In this document: positions 47,646 to 57,800 of the stretch, in pieces | Position numbering within the stretch: the stretch's first letter is position 1 | Layout of the letters: every line of letters starts with the position of its first letter | Source of the DNA: Clavelina lepadiformis | Taxonomy: Eukaryota; Chordata; Ascidiacea; Aplousobranchia; Clavelinidae | Assembly: GCF_947623445.1 (NCBI RefSeq) | Contig: NC_135240.1 | Location: forward strand, 7,130,001 to 7,194,000 | Length of the DNA: 64,000 nt | Direction of reading: 5' to 3' | Notes under the pieces: generated by a model | What the model was told of the DNA's origin: nothing | Seen by the model: only the letters and a program-made list of their open reading frames with translations | Databases searched by the model: none | Translations under genes and position numbers: made by a program

Positions 47646-47955
47646 TTGGTGCTGTGGTGCATGGTATGTACTCGTATATGACCCTGTGGGACCTACATTC
47701 TGGTAATAACCTTGTCAGCAAGTAAAATATGGCCGCGTCACTTTGTTACATTTGTTTGTTGCGTTTTTTCGTTTCTTTTTTTTGATCTATCTTTAAGTTA
47801 TTTCTTTAAAATGTTGATAATGAGTTTGATGTCGAAGTAAACCTAATTAACAGCATGTATAGTATCAATATTGTACTATCCCTTCCACTTTATAACCTTG
47901 ATTTTTAACATAGGTTTATTTTTAGCTGTGTCGCATATATATGAAGACAACTTGA

Positions 47956-47961
47956 AATAAA
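47956..47961 (+). promoter_or_regulatory. Polyadenylation signal of the SH3BP5-type gene
   Basis: AATAAA about 310 bases after the stop. The convergent neighbour's stop codon is only about 280 bases further on (48240). Confidence 0.6.
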
Positions 47962-48239
47962 CATGAACAATGTGTAAAAGGCTTAAAGGCATCTTTCTTA
48001 TTGAGCGTATTAGGCTGGCTGATAAAAGTATAACACCAAAAGAAAACTAAAACGTGGAATGTATTAATCAATATATGAGTATAGTAAAAAGTGAAATGGC
48101 CACCAATAAAATCTTAATGCGCAGTAAGAAAGCACAAGAGATACCATTTGAAAACACAACAACACAAGTACACTGTCATGGCAATACAAAGTCGCAGTAA
48201 CGCATAACAACCTACAGCCCGTTTTGTTTCAAATAGCCC

Positions 48240-49885
48240 TTAGCTCGTAATATTGACGTCTTTTGCAAAAGGCGTGTCATGGCTTTCCAAATCTATGTTC
48301 CACAAAGATAAGTCAGGTATAGTTATGACCATTCTATCGGCCAGGCCTTCTAAGTACGTCGAAACTTTGGCGTTTACTCGAGAGCATTCTTTTGAATTGA
48401 GAAAACGTTTGTATTCCAAAGGATTTTGCTTTTTAACCATCATGGCCTGAAGCTTGTGACGTCGTTGATATGCAGTTAATGAGGCGAGGCTACTTCGTCC
48501 ACTAGCAGCGCTATGCACCCTGTTTCTGCGGTTATCTGTCATGTAACACGAAACAAAAAAAATATTTTAACAATGAAATGTATGAAAGTTACTGATTCGT
48601 AACACCCAACTTATATGTGTTAGGTCTAGTTGTCCAACTGTTAGACACCAACGTTGTCAAGTAAATGCCTAGAAACGCACTGCTTGTAAATTCGAAAAAA
48701 AGTTGTAAAAGGATAGATTACCCATGGGATTTTCTCGGGCAGATGAATCGTTGGTGAGAAATGTTTCGTTTCTGGGAGAAAAATGTTAAAAATCTTGAAT
48801 TATCTGATATGTTGGTAAAATCATAGTTACATTAAACTAAAATCATTAACAAACTGTGAAATCCGGTATAGTTCAAAGTTAGATGCAAATAAGTTGGCGA
48901 TAAAGCATCACATGCTCCAGTCCTAACCTTGTGCCGTTTTGGTCATTGATGGCAGGTTCACTTTTCAGTGTGTCACGTGCTTGCTTGCCGTTTTTATCAG
49001 ATTTCGATGGAGCCTCCGTCCAAGGTCGAACGACAGATGACGCTCTGTAAGCCGAGACACGGTTAAGAGTGTTGGAACCGAGATGTTACTTGACATGTTT
49101 TAACTATATCCAATACCCTCTTAGATATAAATGTTTTGATTCCATCATAATTTTACAACTGAACAGCAAGTGGTATTTTCTGTATGTTTTACTTGTTTTC
49201 AGCCACAGAAGCTGACGTCAACGTCGCCGGTTTGACCTCTGACCCCACAAAATGTACGTGTGGTAACGGTTCAACCGGTGGCATCAGTTCCTTTTCCGAA
49301 TTTTCGTCGTCTGTGCTGAAATTGCTTTCTTGTTCCCTTTTGATGATTATCTGTAAACACAAATTTTTGTAACAAATATACTAGAAAGGTATATAAGTTA
49401 TAACACATCATGTTTCTCATTGTATGAACAAATATCAAGTATTATATCAATAAAAAATATAAATCTTTATACATCAATAAGTGTAACAATAAGTGAATAT
49501 GTATTATAAGACATTTGAACATTTCATGTGAATATCAAACAAACGAGTAAATAAATAAAACTCAGAAAACTTTTATCTTTACTGGCTCGACAGTTTTGCT
49601 CCTAACAGGAATCCTTCGCTTCTTATTCGCCTTTTTAGCTTTATCTGCCGAACTCGGTCGCAAACCATCGCTACTTTCACCGGTTGATTCGCGAATTTTG
49701 TCCAACCACAAACGAGTATCCTTTATCTCTTGTTTTACCAGACGAATGTTTCGTATATGTTCGTTTTCAATCACCCTGACTTCGGCTGAAAGACGCTTGT
49801 TTTCACGAAAATTAATGCTGAAGGCTTTCTGGACTCGAAAAGAACTCAGCGTTGCCGGACCACCCACTGGTCCAGAACGCGCCAT
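48240..49885 (-). CDS. Unrecognised five-exon gene, predicted coiled-coil/disordered protein
   Basis: Exons, 5' to 3' on the minus strand: 49885-49583, 49350-49193, 49044-48928, 48771-48722, 48535-48240. Total 307 residues, phases consistent. I do not recognise the family. The N-terminus (about 15-70) is charged and helix-forming (FRVQKAFSINFRENKRLSAEV, then EIKDTRLWLDKIRES), like a short coiled coil. The middle is Ser/Pro-rich and probably disordered, with a basic KKANKKRRIPVR patch that could be a nuclear signal. The C-terminus (about 220-290) is again structured (AYQRRHKLQAMMVKKQNPLEY, CSRVNAKVSTYLEGLADRM). There is no signal peptide or membrane segment. It converges on the SH3BP5-type gene. 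Exon 1 could alternatively end at AAA|GTTTTC, adding three codons in phase. Confidence 0.72.
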
Positions 49886-51976
49886 ATTTTACTGTGCACA
49901 GATTTTGATTGGCAGAATCATGTGTTGTTTTCAACATATATAGTCAATTTCATCCTATGTTAGCTGATAAGTACATTAAAAAGTGTAATATGCTCAAACA
50001 AATCTCTAAGAAACTCACTATCCTTGCAATTCAGTTTTCGGCCTAAAAATACCTAATATTTTATTCCATTCGCTGTATCTTGGTTGAAAATCTTTCAGAC
50101 CATAGACCGATTTGTAAAAAGCAATTTAATCTGAAGATAATGTCTCGTCCGATTCTTTTGACCTATTGTTTCAGTTTAGACAGTTTATTAAAGCTTCCTT
50201 TTCAGAGGCGCCTTTCAGCCTAATCCAATCAAATATTTACTTAAAATTCATTCAAATATTAACATTGAAAATAACAGGGACCTGTTGCTTAATAGTAACG
50301 TTCAAGATAAACTTGGTACGCAATTGATATGTCACCAAAACGAGAAAGTTTCATGTAAACCCGGTTAAAATACTTTCAAACAATACCTGCCTCATCCATC
50401 TTTTGTTTCCCGACGCTCCCAATGACATAAGATACTTTAAATAAGTTTATTAAAGACGCCCATTTAAAAAAAAGCTTTGTGTGAAGTTGGGGCCTCGTTT
50501 GATGTCAAATCAGGTATGACGTACCACTCAAAGCGCACGTGAATGGGCTTAATTAAATTAAAGAATAACCAGTGTTGTCGACGTGACTGTACAGCAAACA
50601 ACAGGTGGCGCGCATCAAAATAGTTTTTACGGACATATAGTATTCGAACATTACTTCTATTCAGCCTTTAATTCGTAGAATGTCATATTATTTTTTGTAT
50701 GTTTAGTTTCTGTTTTTCTATTCTGTTTAGTTTTGTATATTGTACAGTAGTAGATATAGGCTAACTGTATAAGCATATTTTCATAAAGCTATATACAAAG
50801 GTGTAAAAGTTGTCACAACCCTACAATGATCTTGTTGCGACAGCAGTAAACATTATGGAATTGCCCAACAATAACTGTATTGGTTGAAAGTGAAGTGGTT
50901 TTCGTTTCCTGCTCTGCTTTCACGGAATGGAAAGTTCCTACTCTTCTCTGCTGCCACCTAGTGGCAAAGAAAGTCTACCAAGTATCGCATCTAATGTTGA
51001 CGTTACGTCTGTGTAGCAACTCTGTGCCTTTATATATGCACAATCGCACACAACTTTATAACTATTTACTGTATAGGCCAGTTTAGGCTTCATGTTCATT
51101 ATAATTTTTGACACATTCCCAATTGTTTTATTCATATAAGTTATAGCACAAACATCGTTGAAAGTGTTATGAGAATTAGTTCAATAACAAAATTGACCCC
51201 GTGGTTCTCAATTTACTTCCGTGTATACCCGTCCAACTCAGCAATAAAATTCCCAAAGGAAATAATTGTTTTGCATCTATAGCAAATTTTTCTTGTAGGC
51301 TAATAATGGCAAAGGTGCTTATATTAGTCGAAATAAGCCAACAAAGCACGTCTTGTATTGTTGTTGAAAGCAGTTTTGACCACATCCACTAGCGGACTTT
51401 CCGGAAGAGAGCTGTCTTTGAATCTAAGTTTTAATGAAATCGTTGTGCACTTGTTGTACTTTGGAGTCTCCGGGAATTCCACAGTTTAAGGTCAGCAAAT
51501 TGCTTGTGATAAAGGCTCACCGCAGAAGCGAAGGCCTTTTGTGGGGAGTTTGTAAGCTGACTAAGTTTGATAAGATTGCATACCTCAGAAACTTTGAATA
51601 GAAAGAAATCAATTATGCCAAGGTATGACGACAGACAACAAGCATGAAAGGTTGCAGAATACATGCGTGTTTATTTTGCCAAAGTTAATACCTCCTCGTT
51701 ATGGTTTTCGAGAGTAACAAGCGCCGTGGTAGAAAAAAGAGGGCAATTGTTTTTTTTCCTTACGTATAGATTGTGTTTATAACTTTTATTTTAGATTAAA
51801 TTGATTTTGTTACAGAGAAAGCGCTATATGTCTTATTCGACGTCTTGTTGTTGAAACTCAGATTTAATTACTATAAATAATGAAATAAGCAACTATAAAT
51901 GCTACAATTGCTTTAAAGTGATTTTCTTTTCAGACAGTTAGAAAACAAAGTCAATGATTTTCCGCTATTTGCCTAT
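49886..51976. other. Spacer upstream of the lectin-mucin gene
   Basis: It lies between the divergent unknown gene and the lectin gene. Open frames at 50880-51385 overlap on both strands and look spurious. An upstream signal-peptide exon for the lectin gene may be hidden here but I could not identify one. Confidence 0.4.
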
Positions 51977-53905
51977 ATGTTAAAGTCAGCAGGAATGTTT
52001 GGGAAAGTAGTTAGAGTAAACAGCCCAAGGAGAGGAACAGCAGCCTATTATTTTTCACTTATCTCTTTAACAATTTTAAAACTAAAGTTTAACAACAATT
52101 CTTTGCGTTTTGCAGATACAGTTCACCTTAAATATATCAGTAAGCGTACTAGGAAGTTTTGTGTTACAATGGCCAGCCGTAGTTGTGTCATTAACTTTAA
52201 CGTACAGTCGGACATATTTATGTTCCATCCAAACAAGTTAAGCTTTGATGATGCAAAAAATTATTGTCAACAACACGGAAGTAAACTTGCGATAGTGGAA
52301 GACCGCAAGTTTTTTAACCACGCATCCACGTTGACGCCTTACAAGAGATGTGTTGAGCAATATTACACCATCGGACTGGTGAAACGACCGGATTCAAGAA
52401 GTTACGTGTGGCTTGATGGCCGTCCTTATCACAACGAATTCGGACGCATTAACGAAGCTACCTACAGTGATTGTCGAAGTGCTGCCATTAAAGCAACTGG
52501 TTACAACCATCCTGAACTTTACGCGTTTCCATGCTACAGACCCTTGCCCTTCGCTTGCTTTACTTCTGTAATTGAAACAACAACTCCGTCAACTACAACA
52601 AAGCGAACAACGACGACTACAAAACCTCCAACAACTACTACAACTACAACGAGGCGAACAACGACGACTACAAAACCTCCAACAACTACTACAACAAAGC
52701 GAACAACGACGACTACAAAACCTTCAACAACTACTCCAACAACAACGAGGCGAACTGCAACGACTACAAAACCTCCAACCACTACTACAACTACGACGAA
52801 GCGAACAACGACGACTACGAAACCTCCAACAACTACTACAACAACAACGAAGCGAACAACGACGACTACAAAACCTCCAATCGCTAGTACAACAACAACG
52901 GAGCAATCTACATCATCAGCAAAACTTCCAACAACAACGGTGCAGACTACAACGATTAGCAAAAAACCAACAACAGCGAAGCGAACAACGACGACTACAA
53001 AACCTCCAACAAATACTACAGTAAAGCAAACTTCAAAGTCTACAAAACTTGCATCAATCTCTTCAACTACTAAGGAACGAATAAAAACTGCAAACCCTGC
53101 AACAATAACAACAGCGAAACAACCCACAACTGCTACAACCGCAAACAAACAAACACCTTCTGTTAAACCTGTCAAAACAAAGAAGCAAACCCCAAAGCTC
53201 ACAAGATCAACAATAGCTTCTTCAAGCAAAACATCTGCAAGGACCGTTTCCACGACAACTTTCAAGCGATTTGCCGGTTCTAGTTCTGAAGCCAAACGCA
53301 GCAGGGAAGCATTTGTTTTAAGTTCCACGACGAAGCCACCTTTTACTCTTGATGCGGCTTTCAACAATGAAAATGGCGCTGCTACCGAAAATTCTCCTGC
53401 GCAATCTCTTTTTCGATCTTCCAACAAAGTTACACAAACACCCATGGCTATAAGCCTAGCTGTTTCAATGCTCGTTTTGGTGGCGTTGGTAATGTTTTTT
53501 GTGTGGCGCCGTATCCAAAACAAGAAGCAACGTTCAGAATCCGAGTACACTCTGGCACTGGAGGCTTTCGACGGTCAGACCATAGAAAACGGAGCTTCAG
53601 GATACGAACGTATGCGCGGATTTGCTAACAGAAACGTTTACGAAGCTCAGCCAACAATTGAGCTTAACCAACAGCCGTGTTCTGCAATGTATGACACATT
53701 AGACCATCATGAGTATTTCGGAATTGTAGATATCACAGACCACAACGGATGTGAGTATGAAGCGGCTGTAGATGTGGACGCGAACACGGTTTATGCTTCA
53801 ATGAATCCAAGTATGGTCGACCAAAATGTATATAGTGAAATAGTAGTTGATCGACCAGACGTAGAGGACAGTGCCGACGACGAACAAGCAAAATGCAGTA
53901 CATAA
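51977..53905 (+). CDS. C-type-lectin, mucin-like, single-pass membrane protein
   Basis: One open frame of 642 codons. Residues about 69-196 form a C-type lectin domain (CVINF, LSFDDAKNYCQQHGSKLAIVE, YVWLDGRPY, DCRSAAIK, AFPCYRPLPFACF). The EPN/QPD and WND calcium-site motifs are absent, so classic calcium-dependent sugar binding is unlikely. Residues about 199-460 are a Thr-rich mucin stalk with tandem TTTTTKPPTTTTTTTKR-type units. Residues about 490-510 are a membrane helix (AISLAVSMLVLVALVMFFVW) followed by RR. The 130-residue cytoplasmic tail has many tyrosines in YxxI/L/M settings (MYDTL, EYFGI, VYASM, VYSEI), suited to SH2 or adaptor binding. The true start is uncertain: the first 65 residues are not a clean signal peptide, and an intron ending at TTTTGCAG (about 52113) with an upstream signal exon is plausible. 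An immune or epithelial surface receptor is likely. Confidence 0.85.
   Translation: MLKSAGMFGKVVRVNSPRRGTAAYYFSLISLTILKLKFNNNSLRFADTVHLKYISKRTRKFCVTMASRSCVINFNVQSDIFMFHPNKLSFDDAKNYCQQHGSKLAIVEDRKFFNHASTLTPYKRCVEQYYTIGLVKRPDSRSYVWLDGRPYHNEFGRINEATYSDCRSAAIKATGYNHPELYAFPCYRPLPFACFTSVIETTTPSTTTKRTTTTTKPPTTTTTTTRRTTTTTKPPTTTTTKRTTTTTKPSTTTPTTTRRTATTTKPPTTTTTTTKRTTTTTKPPTTTTTTTKRTTTTTKPPIASTTTTEQSTSSAKLPTTTVQTTTISKKPTTAKRTTTTTKPPTNTTVKQTSKSTKLASISSTTKERIKTANPATITTAKQPTTATTANKQTPSVKPVKTKKQTPKLTRSTIASSSKTSARTVSTTTFKRFAGSSSEAKRSREAFVLSSTTKPPFTLDAAFNNENGAATENSPAQSLFRSSNKVTQTPMAISLAVSMLVLVALVMFFVWRRIQNKKQRSESEYTLALEAFDGQTIENGASGYERMRGFANRNVYEAQPTIELNQQPCSAMYDTLDHHEYFGIVDITDHNGCEYEAAVDVDANTVYASMNPSMVDQNVYSEIVVDRPDVEDSADDEQAKCST
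52579..52895 (+). repeat. Coding minisatellite in the mucin stalk
   Basis: About six near-identical units of 42-51 bases encode Thr stretches punctuated by KPP and KR/RR. The recurring word is GCGAACAACGACGACTAC followed by AAAACCTCC. Length variation between alleles is expected. Confidence 0.85.
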
Positions 53906-54331
53906 ATCTTTAGTTTTAACTCTAACCAAGGGTGTTTATTATCTTTTTGTCAGCGTTGATTGTTGGTTTCAACAATCGTGTGTTTTCGTTCTCATTGTAT
54001 ATAGTAACTCACATAGCTGAACAACCTGAGTTGTTGCGAATTCTATACATTCACCTTAATCTGTAAACAATACCGTATTTTACAATTAAGCATACTTTTT
54101 AAAACGAGCTCGTTGACTAAATTACTTTTATAACACGATTAGAAATTTGTTTTATTTCTCGCAACGTCCGTGTTATGTCTTAAAACAGCGATTGAAGCAT
54201 CGCGGGAGGCTAAATGCTGACTAAGCGAGTTTTACACAACCGTAATTGGGCGGTTATTTAAACAATCAAAGTTAAAAAGCGTTTTAACAAATGGCGGAAA
54301 GCTTATACTGTTGCGGGCTGTTCTCTCGTTG

Positions 54332-54337
54332 AATAAA
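54332..54337 (+). promoter_or_regulatory. Candidate polyadenylation signal of the lectin-mucin gene
   Basis: AATAAA about 430 bases after the stop codon at 53905. Confidence 0.5.
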
Positions 54338-54879
54338 AGATTCTTGTTAAAAGTTGTTTGGTGCAAAGTATTTCTTAACAATGCGGGTCTATACTTTATA
54401 ATATTGTTAACTATGTCGACCTGCTTTCTTACTAATATCTAGAGTTGGTTTGTTTGTTGTTCTTCTCTGCGAGAAAGAAAGATATACCGTCGGGCAAACT
54501 GCAGTGGCAAGAATATTTAAAAAATACGAAGATTATTGTTTCAAGTACAGCCTATAGTATATATGCACGTCAATGTGTAGAAAGTCATAGTTTGCGTACG
54601 CGGAGATCCCTAACCATGCCATCGTTTTATTGTGCTTTTGTCTATGCTTATTGTTCTATTTGATAAGCAACGTTTTGCATGCCAAGTATAGTGTATTCAC
54701 AAATTTTCATTCCTTTATACATGCATTGTATATAGATGTACATTTACGACAGTTGAACCAACACAATTCCACCAATCAATATGTCAGTTTTCTTCATATG
54801 ATTTATCCTGCGCCTTTTCGTCTTCAGTAATCTTTGTATCTACGTTCTGTAATAAAACACGCTCATTATACACGGTACA
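54338..54879. other. Spacer between two convergent genes
   Basis: AT-rich, about 540 bases, between the lectin-mucin gene (+) and the Ig/FN3 gene (-). No feature beyond possible 3' UTR sequence. Confidence 0.45.
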
Positions 54880-57800
54880 TCAAATGCTTTGGGCTAAATA
54901 GGGTTGAAGACGGTGACTCGAACTGACCTGAACGATTTGGGTAACCATTTGCGTAACGTCTTCGTCAGCGTTTATCATTGCGTCACAATCAGCAAGGGGT
55001 TTGATTCGAATTTCGGCGCTTTTAAGAAGCAGTTGCTTGAAAACTAAAAGTTATCAGAAAACAGGATTAACAAAACAACAAAACAAACCGCTGGAAAGCT
55101 TTGAACTTAACCCATTCCATTCATGCCTTACACAAGATAATCTATTACCTTTTCCGGTAATATCAGCACTAGTCTCGTATTTTGTTTCGTTGGCTTGAAT
55201 TTGACAAGTGTACGTTCCGGCATCGTCCGCACAAGGTTCCTGAAAGACGTAGCATGTAATGAATGCATATACCACAAGCAACTCAAACTTGTAGTTTTAG
55301 CCATGCTGTTTACATATGGCTGCAGAACAAGGTAAAACTCATGACATCTGGATGACAGAACAACACGAAGTATACTTTCCACCTTAATTATTAAGTTAGC
55401 TCTTTTGCTTTCCACAGTTACTTTGCAACGGTCGCGATCAACAGGTTCGCTGTCTTTCAGCCATACGATATCGCGGTGGTCAACAGACGTTTTAGCCTGA
55501 ATACAGATGAAATCTTTCAATGAAAGGGTAACATATTATTAATGCAATGTCATGGTTCCCATTAATAGTAAACGATGCTTTGTCACAAAGCTTAGAATTA
55601 ACGTAATAGAAGCAATTTCTTTAGATGCATGTATAGAGGGGGCTATGATGGCTATGCATGTATAGAGGGGCATATGTATTAGATGCAGGGCTCTTCAACC
55701 TTTTTTCCTCTCATGCACCTGCCAATAGTGATGCTTTGATTTCATGCACCCTGGTGATTGAAATAACTTAATAACCACATCAAAGCGTTTGTTTTTATCT
55801 GTGTTTCAAACGTATATTGAAAATGTTAACTTCGCAAATTAAAAAAAAATTTTGAGTTTTTTGTATAAGCGCAATCGTAAAGCAGCAGCGAAGATAATTT
55901 CACAGCTGATATTTATCACAGTTAGACGCAAATTGCGACTTAATACTTAAGGTCAACTTCATCTTTACCTAAATTGCAACTGGCATTACTTAAACCTTCT
56001 AATAAACTAGCAGCAGTGAAATTTTAGGTATATAAGTGAGATTCCTCTTTATGACATCACTATGGCTTTGTTTCGTTTGAATCCTTAATCGTGTAACAAT
56101 GCCGGCTACCTCCTTTGTTTTTTGGAGAAGTTAGGCTGGTAACTGTTCGACTTCTTCATTTATCGCTGTAGTTAAAAGAAAGGCGATTACACAGTTGGAG
56201 AGATGGATGTCTTGCCGTGTTATAAATACTGTAATCGGGATCGGAAAAAATTAGTTATTCGGGATCCAATAATTAATTTCCATCATGCTGTGGTAGCAGA
56301 AACCAAACTTGAAGGTACTCATGTAAAAATGGACGGTGGGCAAGAGGCCTAAATATGCCCACCATACATGGTGTACCCAGTGTCGCGTTTAGGGCCTAGA
56401 AATGAGCAAAGTGGGCTTGAGCCCACCACACAAAAAGCACACCTGCGCTAGTACATTTACATAATACACAAAAATCCTTGTGCACCACTTCGCACCCCTT
56501 TGGCTGTTGCGGAATATCCCGGTTGAAGAGCTCTAGTATAGAACACAACAAAGTTTTACCTCGGAAGAGAAAACTATAGCGCCATCTTGCGTGACTTCAT
56601 ATTGCAATCCTTCAGGCACAGGTACAGGTGTCTCTTGTTTCTTATCAGCTTGTTCAGAAGTGGTTGAACTCTATTCCATGTTAAATTTTAAATACCTTGG
56701 CGGTTATTTTAAGAATAAAATTGTTTTACCTTTTCTTTTTTCTCGCCTTCTTCTGTTTTTCGTTCGTGTTTCTTCTTTTCTCTCTCCTCTCTCCTCAGCT
56801 TTCTTTCTTCTTCTTCTTCTTCAAAAAGTTCGGCACTTTTTTTTAACATCTTTTGGAATTCTGTGTTTGTTAAAGGATTACTTCATTAGTAAATAAAAGT
56901 TTTCACCTTTCTCATTAGGTCGTAGTTGATCTAAGTATATTTTTGTCCTGTTGTTATTTCGTCATAAATAAACTTACCATCATCTTCAAATTCAAAGTTG
57001 ACCTTGGTATCAAACGTCGATAGAGGGGTGATAAACTCACAAGTAAATTTAGCTTTTACCAATTCAGCTTTAATTGGGCTAATGACAAGGGATACAAGGC
57101 CCGACTCACTGTCGTTGAAGCACTAAAATCAGTAAAATGTTGAGAAAATTTGTTTAAGAAATAAAAAACCTTTTGACTTTTGCGTCTTATTTTACCGAAC
57201 GTAATTCAAACAACCCATATTAAGAGATTGCCGGTTCCTTCAGGATAAAATAAACGCATGAATGAAACTAAGATATTTACAATTAAATTGGGATTAGATT
57301 TACATTGGAATGCTAATTTGGGCTAAACTTAGGTTGGTAACCTTTGTGATGGTAAAGCCCAACTTGCAAATATGTTTGCAGGCCCATAGGGAAACCTTTA
57401 ACCCTCCAAAATAAAAGCAACAACTGCTATTATATCACAGAGAATTTCATTGTCTAATTCTATTACATAAATTATTTTTGTATGACGGTGTAACCTTATA
57501 CTTTCCGCCTTCTGCTTTGACTTCAGTGTCGTTAATGTACCATATAATATGTGCATCATCTTTCAGAGTTTCCGCAATGCAGAAGAGTCGTAATGCGTTG
57601 GGCAACGCTTCAGCGCGTAAACCTTGCTTAAAGTTAATAACTAAAAAAACAAGGGATAAGAAGGATACGTTATTTCGATAGGAGTGATTGCATAATGGCT
57701 ATAATGCTTGTTAATCTGTCTTATGTTATCTAGGGTACGTCAAAGTCAGTGTCCACTTACTATAATCCTCTGCTTTGATCTTCATAACGGGCGGCGGAGG

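Noticed and set aside
51201-51392. Possible signal-peptide exon for the lectin gene (MAKVLILVEIS...)
   Set aside because: The hydrophobic run is too short and broken, and no donor follows in a useful phase.
52572-53024. 150-codon Gln/Leu/Arg-rich frame in the same stalk
   Set aside because: A second frame of the same short tandem repeat. The lectin and membrane domains flank the other frame only.
52534-53550. 338-codon open frame antisense to the lectin-mucin gene, rich in Val/Gly
   Set aside because: It is the complement of the Thr-rich stalk repeats. Repeated ACA/ACT codons cannot make stops on the other strand, so the openness is compositional.
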